Positions 28,842-38,570 of a DNA stretch of 64,000 nt are shown here, in pieces; position 1 is the first letter of the stretch; the number at the start of each line of letters is the position of its first letter. Source of the stretch: Idiomarinaceae bacterium HL-53 (GTDB lineage: Bacteria > Pseudomonadota > Gammaproteobacteria > Enterobacterales > Alteromonadaceae). The stretch is taken from contig LN899469.1 of NCBI GenBank assembly GCA_001458075.1, positions 2,488,501-2,552,500 on the forward strand, in the 5' to 3' direction. Below the pieces are notes generated by a model. It was not told where the DNA came from, made no database searches, and saw nothing but the letters and a program-made list of their open reading frames with translations. A program made the translations under genes and the position numbers.

Positions 28842-30539
28842 TTAATGGCGAATACTATTTTCGCCGCCTGCAAACACACGACCGAAGTAGCTGTCTTCGT
28901 TCCACTCAGGCCGCGCTGTATCGTTTGCAATCGTTTTACCAATTTCGAAGTTGATATCGGCAAAAGTCGCCGCCGCGCCATAGCGAATGCCACCATAAAC
29001 TTGACTGAGCGTACTCACTTCATCAGTCGGTCGATGATATTGTTCACGTAAGAAGCGTTGCCAAATTTCACCGGCATTTTCATCTGGATTCTTCGACGTA
29101 AAACCGGTCATTAAAAACACGGCGGGCACACCCTGCTTTACTAATGTGTAGTGATCTGAGCGTGTAAATAGTGCTTGCTCGGGCATCGGATCGGGCGCGC
29201 TTTCAATACCAAATTTTCCGGCTGCAATCGCAACCGCATCGGCTAGCGTCGAGTGATTCGCACCAAACGCAACGACATCAGCAAAATCATATAAAAGTAC
29301 CGGCATATCCAAGTTTACGTTTGCTACAATGTTCTCAATCGGTACCGTCGGGTTGTGAGCAAAATAATCCGCACCAAGCAAACCACGCTCTTCTGCAGTG
29401 ACCGCTGCGAATAGAATAGAGCGCTTAGGACGTTCCCCACTCGCCACTAAATCTGCAAACATACGCGCTGTTTCTAGCATAACTGAAACGCCTGACGCGT
29501 TGTCCATCGCACCATTATTAAACTCTGCAGGCCCTTCTACGCTTCTTACCGGTCCGATATGGTCCGAGTGGGCCGTATAAATAATGTATTCATCTTTCAA
29601 TGCAGGATCGCTACCCTCGATCATGCCAATTACATTCGGGCTATCCATGTCTTCATAGGTGGACGACTTCTCTAGTGTCACTGATAAATCTAAAGGCATT
29701 CCGACAGGACGCTCACCTGCGGCCATTTGCGCGTAAATTTCTTCTCCAGTAACGGGTACGTTTGCGAACAAGGCTTCAGCGGCCTCATAATTAATGGTTG
29801 CCCCCCCTTTCATTTCTGGATAAGCGTTCTGCGGCACGCCATTTTCACCAATCCAGCGCACACGCGGTGAATTCGCATAGAAAATAGCACGCTCATAAGG
29901 TACGGTTTCTTCACGCTTGGGCGTATGAATGCTAATCATACCAACTGCACCACGCTCCACGGCAAGCTCTGTTTTAATGCTATTTAGGTGAGCCGCCTCC
30001 TCACTTGGAAGTCCTTCTGGCAGTCCTGACAATGTCACCACAATGGCACCGCTCACATCTAGATTTGCATAATCGTCAATTTCAAATTGATCTGACACCA
30101 TGCCGTAACCAACAAACACGAGCGGTGCAGTTACTGACGACTCTGTTTCAAATACACTCGGTCCCATCAGAAAATCACGCGGATACACTAAGCTACGGCT
30201 CTCGCCTGATTCATTATGGATGGTGAATTTCTGACTGTCCGGAATCACTCGCGCGGTTCTTAATGGCACGCGTTGGTAGTATCCATCGGTACCCGCAGGT
30301 GCGACACCCATACGCTGAAATTGAGCTGCAATATAGGCCGAGGCGATTTCATGAGATTGCGTACCTGTATCACGACCTTCTAGAAGATCGCTTGCTAAGA
30401 ATTCAAGGTGCGATTGAATGGCACGCCCTTCAGCTCTAATTTCTGTAGGCTCCGAAGGAGCACCACAGGCGGTCAAAAAACCTAAAGCAAGGGCTGAAAT
30501 GGAAGCTACTTTCCATGAGATTGTTGTTATTTTAAGCAT
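28842..30539 (-). CDS. Secreted M28 family zinc peptidase (lipoprotein)
   Basis: 565 residues. The N-terminal lipoprotein signal ends in LTAC (Cys about residue 25), so membrane anchoring is predicted. A PA-like insert spans about 120-240. The M28 catalytic core has the metal ligands in TAHSDHIGP (about 322), DNASGVSVMLETAR (about 345) and EERGLLGADYFAH (about 388), and a further His in RSDHYTLV (about 478). This is an aminopeptidase-type di-zinc site. It is divergent from the ZnuD-type receptor gene across a Zur-like palindrome, suggesting a link to zinc supply, though regulation of this side is not shown. Confidence 0.9.
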   Translation of the reverse strand: MLKITTISWKVASISALALGFLTACGAPSEPTEIRAEGRAIQSHLEFLASDLLEGRDTGTQSHEIASAYIAAQFQRMGVAPAGTDGYYQRVPLRTARVIPDSQKFTIHNESGESRSLVYPRDFLMGPSVFETESSVTAPLVFVGYGMVSDQFEIDDYANLDVSGAIVVTLSGLPEGLPSEEAAHLNSIKTELAVERGAVGMISIHTPKREETVPYERAIFYANSPRVRWIGENGVPQNAYPEMKGGATINYEAAEALFANVPVTGEEIYAQMAAGERPVGMPLDLSVTLEKSSTYEDMDSPNVIGMIEGSDPALKDEYIIYTAHSDHIGPVRSVEGPAEFNNGAMDNASGVSVMLETARMFADLVASGERPKRSILFAAVTAEERGLLGADYFAHNPTVPIENIVANVNLDMPVLLYDFADVVAFGANHSTLADAVAIAAGKFGIESAPDPMPEQALFTRSDHYTLVKQGVPAVFLMTGFTSKNPDENAGEIWQRFLREQYHRPTDEVSTLSQVYGGIRYGAAATFADINFEIGKTIANDTARPEWNEDSYFGRVFAGGENSIRH

Positions 30540-30629
30540 ATTAACGCCTTTGTTGTTGATTCTTACCGAAGTTTATCGGCTTCTCGTCGCGCTGGCTACA
30601 TTTGTGCTTGCAACTCGCTTTTCAAATAT

Positions 30630-30652
30630 GTAATGTTATATTATTACATTAA
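30630..30652. promoter_or_regulatory. Zur-box-like palindrome upstream of the ZnuD-type receptor
   Basis: The core ATGTTATA-T-TATTACAT (30633-30649) differs by one base in one arm from a perfect palindrome and closely matches the enterobacterial Zur operator (half-site ATGTTATA, T-rich centre). Flanking TA/TA extends the symmetry. It overlaps the likely promoter and ends 16 bases before the receptor ATG at 30669. An ATG inside the palindrome (30633) is therefore not the real start. Confidence 0.7.
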
Positions 30653-30668
30653 GCACTCAGAGGTTCCT

Positions 30669-32954
30669 ATGAAGTTAAAGAAGTCCTTTATCGCCAAGCA
30701 AGTTGCGCTCGCATTGGCGTTTGCAAGTTCAACTCAGCTAGCCTTCGCACAACAAGAAAGTGACGAAGGGACTGAAACAGACCAGCATGATCATAGTTAT
30801 GAGCGAATTGTGGTGACCGCCTCCCCGCTACAAAAGTCAGCAATTGACAGCGCGCAACCGATCTATGTCATGAGCGCAGATGAACTGCGAGAATTTCAAG
30901 CCGCCACGCTCGGTGAAACGCTAAGAAATATAGTGGGTGTGCAAGCAAGTTACTTCAGCCCGACTGCGAGCAGCCCGATTATTCGCGGGCTTGATGGCCC
31001 CCGTGTGCGGATTCTCCAAAATGGCCTCGATGTAGCCGATATTTCTCGCGGGGGCCCCGACCATGCTATTTCGACCGAAACCAGTACCGCCCAGCAAGTT
31101 GAGATTTTCCGTGGTCCTTCAACACTCTTATTTGGTAGCGGCGCCAGCGGTGGTGTGGTGAATGTCGTTGATAATCGCGTTCCGCGCTTTATCGACGAGG
31201 GTATTTCAGGACAATACGGCCTCAACTACAACTCTGTAAGCCAAGAACAACTTGCGAGTGCGGAGCTGAATGCTCGTAATGGCAACTTCGCATTTCATTT
31301 AGACGCATTTCAGCGCGATGCGGATGACTACGAAGTACCTACGTTCGTGAATGATGAAGGTGAAGAGAGCGACCACATTGAAAACAGTTTTACTGAAGAC
31401 AGTGGTTTTACGCTCGGTGCGAGCTACTTATTAGACAATGGCTTTATTGGCTTTTCAGCCGGTCGTTTAGAGCGCGAGTACGGTATTCCGGGACATGAAC
31501 ATCACGGCCACGATCATGGTCATGAAGAGGAATATCATGATGAAGAAGACCACGGACACGAAGAAGAACATGAGCACGGCGAAGAGCACGATCATGAAGA
31601 AGGTGTATTCGCAAAGTTCAAACAAGATCGATATCAAATATTAAGCTCATTCGAAAATCCAATCCCTGGTTTTGAGCGCCTAGACCTGAATTTGGGTTAT
31701 ACCGAGCTTACCCATAGCGAAATTGAAGAAGAGATGATTGGTTCAGGGTTTGCAGTTGAGCAATCAGAACTCCGTATCGCGGCCACACATGCACCGATTG
31801 CTGGCTGGCGAGGCGCTGTGGGTGTACAAGTAGAGCAACGTGACTATGAGTCGAATGGAGAGGAAGCGTTTACTCCTTCTTCTGAAACCGATTTAACCGG
31901 CATCTTCTGGCTTGTAGAACGTAACTTTGGTGACCTCACGGTAGAGGCGGGCGCGCGCTATGAGCAAGTGAGCCTGAAAACGGCTGAATTCAACACGCTC
32001 GACTATACACCCGGAAGCTTCTCATTAGGTTTCCGGTATCAGGTGAATGAGAATCTTCAATATGCGTTAAACGCAAGCTACAGCGAACGCGCACCACAAG
32101 CCAATGAGTTATTTTCTAATGGTATGCACTTTGCCACTAGCACTTATGAGCTTGGCGGCATCTACGAGCTTCATGAGGAGCACCACGAGGAGCACCACGA
32201 GGAGCACCACGAGGAAGAGCACGAGGAAGAGCACGCGGGCGAACCTCACTTGGAGTTGTATCACCTAGAAGTTGCAAGTAATGCCCTTGCTAGTGAGAAG
32301 TCAAACAATATTGATCTCGGAGTACATTATCAGACTGAGCGCTTTCACGTTGAAGCCAATGTGTTCTTAAACGATATAGACGACTTCATCTATCAGCAAA
32401 ATACCGGCATCATGTCAAACCAACTTGAGCTTGACCATGCGCATGATGAAGAGCACGCAGGTCATGACGAACATGAGGGGCATGGTCACGATGAAGAAGG
32501 GTTGCCGGTTTACTTGTACCAGCAGCAAGATGCTCGCCTATTCGGCTATGAAGTTTCGGGCCACTATCAAGTTACGCAGAACTGGCATATTGATGCATTC
32601 ACCGATTACACACGAGCTAAATTCGTTAATGGCGGAAACATTCCACGAATTCCAGCGCAACGGATTGGTGCTACGTTAAAGTATACACAGCCAACATGGG
32701 ACGCTGCCCTCGGCATGACTCGTTATGCAGATCAAAACAAAGTGGGCGAGAATGAAGAGGCGACTGACGGGTTCTCACTCGTAAATTTGCGCTTGAACTA
32801 TTACCCGGGCATGTTCGCAAACCAAGATGTATCGGTGTATTTCAAGGTTGAAAATCTGACCGATGAATTAGGTTTTGTGCATAGTTCGTTTATTAAAGAA
32901 GATGCGCCACTCCCAGGTCGTAATATCGGTATCGGAGTTCGTGCATACTTCTGA
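30669..32954 (+). CDS. znuD: TonB-dependent receptor with His-rich loops (ZnuD-type zinc receptor)
   Basis: 761 residues from the ATG at 30669 (GAGG upstream). There is a signal peptide to about residue 28 (AFA-QQ), a TonB-box-like ERIVVTAS, a plug domain (about 50-165, ending in GGVVNVVDNRVPRF), then a 22-strand-type barrel ending in the aromatic YF. Three His/Glu/Asp-rich loops (encoded near 31495-31605, 32172-32240 and 32436-32500) suggest zinc capture at the surface. With the Zur-like box this supports outer-membrane zinc import as in ZnuD. Another divalent metal is possible. No inner-membrane ZnuABC genes are nearby. Confidence 0.88.
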   Translation: MKLKKSFIAKQVALALAFASSTQLAFAQQESDEGTETDQHDHSYERIVVTASPLQKSAIDSAQPIYVMSADELREFQAATLGETLRNIVGVQASYFSPTASSPIIRGLDGPRVRILQNGLDVADISRGGPDHAISTETSTAQQVEIFRGPSTLLFGSGASGGVVNVVDNRVPRFIDEGISGQYGLNYNSVSQEQLASAELNARNGNFAFHLDAFQRDADDYEVPTFVNDEGEESDHIENSFTEDSGFTLGASYLLDNGFIGFSAGRLEREYGIPGHEHHGHDHGHEEEYHDEEDHGHEEEHEHGEEHDHEEGVFAKFKQDRYQILSSFENPIPGFERLDLNLGYTELTHSEIEEEMIGSGFAVEQSELRIAATHAPIAGWRGAVGVQVEQRDYESNGEEAFTPSSETDLTGIFWLVERNFGDLTVEAGARYEQVSLKTAEFNTLDYTPGSFSLGFRYQVNENLQYALNASYSERAPQANELFSNGMHFATSTYELGGIYELHEEHHEEHHEEHHEEEHEEEHAGEPHLELYHLEVASNALASEKSNNIDLGVHYQTERFHVEANVFLNDIDDFIYQQNTGIMSNQLELDHAHDEEHAGHDEHEGHGHDEEGLPVYLYQQQDARLFGYEVSGHYQVTQNWHIDAFTDYTRAKFVNGGNIPRIPAQRIGATLKYTQPTWDAALGMTRYADQNKVGENEEATDGFSLVNLRLNYYPGMFANQDVSVYFKVENLTDELGFVHSSFIKEDAPLPGRNIGIGVRAYF
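32175..32234 (+). repeat. 12-base tandem repeat in the receptor's His-rich loop
   Basis: Five consecutive 12-base units: three GAGGAGCACCAC copies (32175-32210) and two GAGGAAGAGCAC variants (32211-32234). They encode Glu-Glu-His-His and Glu-Glu-Glu-His tetrapeptides. Copy changes would keep the frame, giving length variation of a metal-binding surface loop. Confidence 0.85.
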
Positions 32955-32986
32955 GTAGAGTAATTCGTTAATTCCCTGGTACTATG

Positions 32987-33016
32987 GCGGGTGACCGAAA
33001 GGCGCCCGCTTTTTTT
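32987..33016 (+). terminator. Rho-independent terminator after the zinc receptor gene
   Basis: Stem GCGGGTG / CGCCCGC (one G-T pair) with an inner CC/GG pair closing a GAAA loop, followed by seven T (33010-33016). It separates the receptor transcript from deoD; the T-run ends just before the deoD ribosome-binding site. Confidence 0.88.
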
Positions 33017-33031
33017 ATGAAAGGAAACTTT

Positions 33032-33751
33032 ATGGCAACGCCCCACATTTCCGCTTCTAAAAATGACTTTGCCCCCGTAGTGTTAATGCCTGGCGATCCA
33101 CTTCGCGCCAAGTTTATCGCAGAGCATTGGCTCAAAGACGTAATACAGGTCAATGCGGTACGTAACATGTTGGGTTATACCGGAACATATCGAGGTCAGC
33201 GCGTGTCAGTCATGGGCAGTGGTATGGGCATGCCGAGTCTCGGCATTTACGCTTGGGAGCTTTTCTCGTTTTATCAAGTTGAAGCCATTATTCGAGTGGG
33301 AAGTTGCGGCAGTTATGCTTCGGAATTAGAGATTGGCGATGTCATTCTGGCAAAAGAAGCTTTTTCCGAATCCTCCTTCGCACAGGTTCAAAATGGCGAA
33401 ATGCGAGACACGCTTGCCGCGAGTCAAGCACTTAACAGTCATTTAAAAGCGTGCGCGCAGCGTATACAAAAGCCCGTAAAGCACGGAGCCATTCACAGCA
33501 GTGACGTATTTTACCGTGCTGGTCCTGCGATCCCTACTACGGCGACAGAAAAGCAACTCCTTGGTGTTGAAATGGAGGCTTTTGCCTTGTTCCACATCGC
33601 CAATACATTGCAAAAACATGCAAGCGCCTTGCTTACAGTGACCGACTCCATGCAAACGGGCGAAGGCATGCCTGCCGAGGATCGTGAACATTCACTTGCA
33701 GACATGATCGAAATAGCACTTCATGCAGCAACAACTTGGCAGAAGGTCTAA
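33032..33751 (+). CDS. deoD: Purine nucleoside phosphorylase DeoD-type
   Basis: 239 residues from the ATG at 33032 (AAAGGAAA upstream); the family length is also 239. PNP_UDP fold: MPGDPLRAKFIAEHWL phosphate loop, VGSCGSY (about 89), GVEMEAFALF (about 180) for ribose binding, and Asp in LTVTDSMQTGE (about 204). It cleaves purine (deoxy)nucleosides to base and (deoxy)ribose-1-phosphate. The longer frame would include the terminator hairpin, so the downstream start is preferred. Confidence 0.96.
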   Translation: MATPHISASKNDFAPVVLMPGDPLRAKFIAEHWLKDVIQVNAVRNMLGYTGTYRGQRVSVMGSGMGMPSLGIYAWELFSFYQVEAIIRVGSCGSYASELEIGDVILAKEAFSESSFAQVQNGEMRDTLAASQALNSHLKACAQRIQKPVKHGAIHSSDVFYRAGPAIPTTATEKQLLGVEMEAFALFHIANTLQKHASALLTVTDSMQTGEGMPAEDREHSLADMIEIALHAATTWQKV

Positions 33752-33808
33752 ACTTTAGTTATTGTGACTAGCCAATATCTACTCGCCTAAGAAACAAAAG
33801 GAAGTTCT

Positions 33809-34204
33809 ATGCGTTTTTTATCTCGACGACTCGTAATGCCCAATGATCTCAACTTCGCGGGTTCGCTCTTTGGCGGACGCATTCTCGAGTGGATCGACGA
33901 AGAAGCCTATATTTTCGCCTCTTGTCAACTCGATGCCAAAAGCTTGGTCACTAAGCACATTGGTGCAATTACCTTTGAAGCCTCGGCGTTTCAGGGTGAT
34001 GTGGTCGAATTTGGACTCGCCATCAAGCATGTGGGGAATTCATCTATTAGCGTGACATGCGTAGTTAGAAATAAAGGGACGAAGCAGAATATTTGTACCG
34101 CTGACGACATCGTCTTTGTTCATATCGACAGCGATACTCGAACCCCAATCCCTCATGGTAAAACGAAAGCGCAGCTCGACGCGCTCAAGTTCGAATTACC
34201 TTAG
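33809..34204 (+). CDS. Acyl-CoA thioesterase (YciA-like hotdog)
   Basis: 131 residues, a single hotdog domain. The family pattern begins RRLVMPNDLNFAGSLFGGRILEWIDEEAYIFA, with the catalytic Asp/Glu region, and continues through VEFGLAIKHVGNSSISV. It resembles short YciA/acyl-CoA hydrolase proteins, which hydrolyse acyl-CoA thioesters. AAGGAAG precedes the ATG. It is convergent with the M17 peptidase gene. Confidence 0.85.
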   Translation: MRFLSRRLVMPNDLNFAGSLFGGRILEWIDEEAYIFASCQLDAKSLVTKHIGAITFEASAFQGDVVEFGLAIKHVGNSSISVTCVVRNKGTKQNICTADDIVFVHIDSDTRTPIPHGKTKAQLDALKFELP

Positions 34205-34206
34205 CT

Positions 34207-35748
34207 TTACGCCAAGAACGCACCAGCAAGCGCAATCACTGGCGACGCGGATGGTTTTCCGTGTTGCCAATTGCCCCCTTCAACACCACTGCCAGCAATG
34301 TCGATATGCGTGTAAGGTAATGGCTTCTCGCTATTCACCCCGTGCTTATCAAGCCCCGCTACGGTCACAAGAAATGCCATGGGGAACTGATGTCCACGCA
34401 CGGTAGTGGCCGATGGGCCATTATTCGATGACAACACGTCATCTGCCTTTGTACGCGGGCGAATAAAGTCGAAATCTTCACGACGACTTGGAGATAGTTC
34501 GGTGCCATCGCCCCATAATTCGCCAGCTTCAAAGATACGCTGCGCATACCCTTTCATCATCGAGGCTTTATTCGGCACCAATGCTGCGTAGGGCCCTTTC
34601 GCAAGAGCAGCATGGCCAGTCAACGTGGCAATCGTATAAATAGACGGGTTCACCGCATCGGCGGCTTCTGCCGTTAGTTTTGCTAGTGGGTCCGCCATCA
34701 CTAAGCGCCCCTCCGCATCAGTGTTGCCAATGCGCACACGAACACCTGAGCGGCCAGTAATGATTTCGTCAGCAACAAAAGCGAAGTTATCAATGTTGTT
34801 ACGCACGAATGCCAACTCCGCAACCACTTTTACCCCTTTGGGTTGCAATGCTGCAATTGCCTTCATGAAACCAGCTACCGCTGCCGCACCGCCTTTATCA
34901 CGGCTCATACCGGCCATATGCCCGCCAGTTTTTAAATCAGCTCCGCCCGTATCGTAGGTAATGCCCTTACCAACCAAGTATAAGGTTTGCTCCGTGGAGC
35001 CCTCACCTACATATTCAAGTCGCACCACGCAGGGTGTTTGCTTTTCCACTTCAAAAGAAGCGCGAGCAACAGCGCATAACAACGGATACTCATGTTCGAG
35101 CTGCATACGGTCATCGATCACCTGCATACTCACAGAAGTGCCGGCAAATGTTTGCTGGCAATACTCAGCGGCGCGCTTCGGTGACATCCGCTCAGGCTCC
35201 GTACCACAAATGTCTCTTGCAACCCGGCGCCCCACTTCAATCGACTCCAAGAAACGAGCATTTACCTCTCCCACCAAGCCTACCTCAGAAAAAGGCTCTA
35301 CTTCATCACCATGAAACTCTCGCGCCTCCAAAGGCTCGTAGTTGCCTTGATTAAAACCAAAATAAGCAGAAGCTAAGGCGTTTTGCCATCCATCTCCAAC
35401 AGGCACTGCCGTCGTCATAAGAACCGGCTTCTTCACTCCAGCAGCAGCTAATTTGGCGACTGATTCACGGGCGGCATCGTAAAAGCGGCGAATATCGTCG
35501 TAATCTCTATCAAGAGTGCCCGTATTCGCGAGTAGCAGGCGTCCGCCTGGCGCCGATTCGCAAGAAATCAGAGAAATACCCGTACCGACCGACTGGTCGA
35601 CTTCTTTTGCCTTTGCAATGGCTGTACGCATGGTTTCAGGTAAGCCATCAAACTCAGGCCCTACCACCACTAACGCGTCCCAACTCACATCATTTTGTTC
35701 CGCTTGTAAACTTTCCAAATCTACAACTTTCGGTGCAGCAAATGCCAT
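34207..35748 (-). CDS. M17 family leucyl aminopeptidase
   Basis: 513 residues, the length of PepA-type enzymes. The C-terminal catalytic domain has the metal and active-site Lys region GKGITYDTGGADLK (about 263-276), the Asp in MSRDKGGAA (about 285) and the family signature NTDAEGRLVMADPL (about 345). It is a cytoplasmic di-metal exopeptidase removing N-terminal residues. It is not clearly PepA or PepB from sequence alone. It runs in the same direction as cysS, 43 bases downstream of it. Confidence 0.9.
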   Translation of the reverse strand: MAFAAPKVVDLESLQAEQNDVSWDALVVVGPEFDGLPETMRTAIAKAKEVDQSVGTGISLISCESAPGGRLLLANTGTLDRDYDDIRRFYDAARESVAKLAAAGVKKPVLMTTAVPVGDGWQNALASAYFGFNQGNYEPLEAREFHGDEVEPFSEVGLVGEVNARFLESIEVGRRVARDICGTEPERMSPKRAAEYCQQTFAGTSVSMQVIDDRMQLEHEYPLLCAVARASFEVEKQTPCVVRLEYVGEGSTEQTLYLVGKGITYDTGGADLKTGGHMAGMSRDKGGAAAVAGFMKAIAALQPKGVKVVAELAFVRNNIDNFAFVADEIITGRSGVRVRIGNTDAEGRLVMADPLAKLTAEAADAVNPSIYTIATLTGHAALAKGPYAALVPNKASMMKGYAQRIFEAGELWGDGTELSPSRREDFDFIRPRTKADDVLSSNNGPSATTVRGHQFPMAFLVTVAGLDKHGVNSEKPLPYTHIDIAGSGVEGGNWQHGKPSASPVIALAGAFLA

Positions 35749-35791
35749 TTTTCACCTCTTTGATTTGCTAAATTTATACGTTTATTTTGCC

Positions 35792-37177
35792 TTAGTTCTT
35801 ACGCCAGCGCGTCCCTTCAGGCCCATCTTCTAATGTAATATTCATCGCTTGTAATGCGTCACGCGCGGCATCCGCCCGCGCCCAATCTTTCGTTGCGCGC
35901 GCGTCGTTGCGCTCTTTTATCAACGCCTCGATTTTCACAACTTCGTCGTCTGCAGCTTCCCCACGCAAAAATTCCTCTGGGTTTTGCGTGAGTACGCCCA
36001 GCACCTTGCCAAATTCCTGCAGCAGCGCAACACTCATAGAAAGCTGTTCGCGCTCGCCACTCGCTTTCATACGGTTCGCCTCACGAGCGAGTTCGAAGAG
36101 CACAGACATGGCTTCCGGCACATTAAAGTCGTCATCAAGCGCCGCATTGAAGCGCGTGCGATAGGGTACAGCAAAAGTTTCTGACGGCTGCTGCGTTGTC
36201 ACATCTCGCATTGCTGTGTACAAACGTTCTAAACTCGCGCGCGCTTGATCTAAATGCGATTCAGAATAATTCAATTGGCTTCGATAATGCCCGCTTAACA
36301 GGAAAAAACGCACGGTTTCTGCATCATAAACCTTTAACACTTCTCGAATGGTAAAAAAGTTACCCAGCGACTTAGACATCTTTTCAGCATTCACTTGTAC
36401 CATGCCCGTATGCATCCAGTAGTTCACATAGGGGGTGTTATGAGCGCAGGAAGATTGTGCTATTTCGTTCTCATGATGCGGAAATTGCAGGTCTGAACCG
36501 CCGCCATGAATATCAAAATGATGCCCCAAATGTTTACTATTCATCGCAGAACATTCGATGTGCCAACCCGGACGCCCTTCTCCCCAGGGAGAGCTCCAAC
36601 TCGGCTCACCCACTTTCGCTTTTTTCCAGAGCACAAAATCGAGCGGATCTTGCTTACCCTCGGCAACGGCTACTCGGGCTCCCGCTTGCAACTGCTCTAA
36701 CGCTTGGCCGCTCAATTTTCCGTAGTCGGGAAAGCTACTGACATCAAACAACACATCGCCTGAATCTGAGACATAGGCGTGTTTCTTGTCGACTAATGTA
36801 GTAATGATCTCGATAATTTCATTCATGTGGGTGGTGACACGTGGTTCAATGTCAGGCTCAACCAAATTTAGCGCAGCGAAATCTTCGTGCATCAGTTGAA
36901 GATTCTGCTCGGTCACCTCTTGAATAGAGCGACCACTTTCTTCAGCGCGGCGAATGATTTTATCGTCTACGTCGGTAACATTGCGTACATAGGTCACTTC
37001 GTAACCTCGATAGCGCAAGTAGCGCACGACCACATCGAACGCAACATAGGTGCGTGCATGCCCAATGTGACACAGATCGTAAATGGTAACTCCACATACG
37101 TAGAGCCCAATCTTGCCTTCCTGTAATGGTTTGAAAGGTTCTTTTTCGTGCGTAAGAGAATTATAGATCTGCAGCAT
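35792..37177 (-). CDS. cysS: Cysteinyl-tRNA synthetase
   Basis: 461 residues from the ATG at 37177, the family length; the start [15 protein letters not shown] matches the usual CysRS N-terminus, so the upstream ATG is not used. Class I signature HIGHARTYV (about 37) and KMSKSLGN (about 268) are present. Zinc ligands are Cys in YVCGVT (about 28), Cys in HIECSAM (about 209) and the HHENE pair. It charges tRNA-Cys. It is divergent from the LOG-family gene across 74 bases. Confidence 0.97.
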   Translation of the reverse strand: MLQIYNSLTHEKEPFKPLQEGKIGLYVCGVTIYDLCHIGHARTYVAFDVVVRYLRYRGYEVTYVRNVTDVDDKIIRRAEESGRSIQEVTEQNLQLMHEDFAALNLVEPDIEPRVTTHMNEIIEIITTLVDKKHAYVSDSGDVLFDVSSFPDYGKLSGQALEQLQAGARVAVAEGKQDPLDFVLWKKAKVGEPSWSSPWGEGRPGWHIECSAMNSKHLGHHFDIHGGGSDLQFPHHENEIAQSSCAHNTPYVNYWMHTGMVQVNAEKMSKSLGNFFTIREVLKVYDAETVRFFLLSGHYRSQLNYSESHLDQARASLERLYTAMRDVTTQQPSETFAVPYRTRFNAALDDDFNVPEAMSVLFELAREANRMKASGEREQLSMSVALLQEFGKVLGVLTQNPEEFLRGEAADDEVVKIEALIKERNDARATKDWARADAARDALQAMNITLEDGPEGTRWRKN

Positions 37178-37251
37178 GCGTGCTATGGTCTCCAAAGACT
37201 ACCTGTGATAAAACGCAAAGCTTATCATTTTTGCTTTCAGCGAGGAACCAA

Positions 37252-37998
37252 ATGAGCGACAAAGCCACGGCCGATGCGACAAATAAGTTAAAGCTGCTCT
37301 CAGAAAGAGAATCCGAGCAAACGTCGGCGCAACGACTCGCGACTGAATGGCAGCTCGCAGAGGACACGTTCAACAACGAAAGTGTTCAACACACCATCTC
37401 TATTTTCGGGAGTGCACGCATTCCGTCCCCAGACCAATCTTCGGAATCTGAGTGTGCCAGTATGTGTCGGTTTTATGCAGAAGCACAAAAATTAGCATTT
37501 GAATTAGGTCAATATCTCGAGTCTTTGCCGCAGAAGCATATTCGTCTCATTACCGGCGGTGGGCCCGGCATTATGGAAGCAGCGAGTCGAGGTGCATTCG
37601 ATGCGGGACACCCGAGTATTGGACTCAACATTGTGATTCCCAAAGAGCAGCGCCTTAACCCTTTTATCGCTGCGAAACATAGTATTGAATTTCAATATTT
37701 TGCGCTTCGTAAGATGCATTTTTTGAAGAGAGCACGAGCGCTTGTTGTTTTCCCCGGAGGCTTCGGAACGCTTGATGAACTCTTCGAAACCCTCACCCTT
37801 ATACAAACCCGCAAAATGGAACGGATTCCCATTTTTCTCTATGGTCGCGATTTTTGGACGCGCTTAATGGACTTAAGTGTGCTTGCGGAGAATCACTTGA
37901 TTGATACCGCCGATGAAAGCCTGTACCACGTAATTGACTCTGTAGAGGAGGGATTCCGTGCGTTACAGCCCGTAATTGATGCATTACAAGACGCGTAA
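37252..37998 (+). CDS. LOG family protein
   Basis: 248 residues from the ATG at 37252 (GAGGAACCA upstream). It contains GGGPGIMEA (about 103) and [14 protein letters not shown] (about 191), the nucleotide-binding and catalytic motifs of LOG/TIGR00730 proteins. Characterised members are 5'-monophosphate phosphoribohydrolases acting on cytokinin nucleotides or purine/pyrimidine monophosphates. The substrate in this organism is not known; a nucleotide salvage role like PpnN is possible, though this protein is much shorter than PpnN. Confidence 0.88.
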   Translation: MSDKATADATNKLKLLSERESEQTSAQRLATEWQLAEDTFNNESVQHTISIFGSARIPSPDQSSESECASMCRFYAEAQKLAFELGQYLESLPQKHIRLITGGGPGIMEAASRGAFDAGHPSIGLNIVIPKEQRLNPFIAAKHSIEFQYFALRKMHFLKRARALVVFPGGFGTLDELFETLTLIQTRKMERIPIFLYGRDFWTRLMDLSVLAENHLIDTADESLYHVIDSVEEGFRALQPVIDALQDA

Positions 37999-38072
37999 TC
38001 TCGAGTTTTATTTTCAATAGCTGCGAAGTTCGCTACACTTCGCAACGCATTCGTTATTTCACAGGAAACATT

Positions 38073-38570
38073 ATGTTTGTCACTTTACACACAAATCATG
38101 GCGATATTCGTATTGAGCTTTTCGCAGATAAAGCGCCAGAGACCGCTGCAAATTTCGTACGCTATGCCGAAAGCGGCTTTTATGAAAACACGCTGTTTCA
38201 TCGTGTCATCAGCGATTTCATGATTCAAGGCGGTGGCTTCACGCCAGGCATGGAGCAAAAATCAACCGATGCGCCCATTAAAAATGAAGCGAACAACGGC
38301 TTATCAAACAAACGTGGCAGCATTGCCATGGCGAGAACCCAAGATCCACACTCAGCCACGTCGCAATTTTTCATTAACGTGAAAGACAATGCGCCACTCG
38401 ACTTTACCGGCGAAAACCCATACGGGTGGGGCTATTGTGTATTTGGCGAAGTGGTCGACGGTATGGACGTTGTAGACAACATCCGTGACGTCAAAACAGG
38501 TCGCTCTGGATATCATGCCGACGTGCCCGTTGAAGATGTCATCATTGAGCGTGCCTCCGTCGAAAAATGA
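38073..38570 (+). CDS. ppiB: Peptidyl-prolyl cis-trans isomerase B (cyclophilin)
   Basis: 165 residues, single cyclophilin domain without signal peptide, so cytoplasmic. Motifs: [15 protein letters not shown] (about 46-60) and [17 protein letters not shown] (about 89-105). AGGAAAC is upstream. It overlaps lpxH by ATGA, the same ppiB-lpxH pairing as in E. coli. Confidence 0.96.
   Translation: MFVTLHTNHGDIRIELFADKAPETAANFVRYAESGFYENTLFHRVISDFMIQGGGFTPGMEQKSTDAPIKNEANNGLSNKRGSIAMARTQDPHSATSQFFINVKDNAPLDFTGENPYGWGYCVFGEVVDGMDVVDNIRDVKTGRSGYHADVPVEDVIIERASVEK

Noticed and set aside
30633..30668. Upstream start of the zinc receptor
   Set aside because: The 12-codon extension lies within the Zur-like palindrome and promoter; the ATG at 30669 has GAGG and gives a normal signal peptide.
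32175..32234. Short regularly spaced repeats as a CRISPR array
   Set aside because: Units are contiguous 12-mers without spacers and lie in frame inside a TonB receptor gene.
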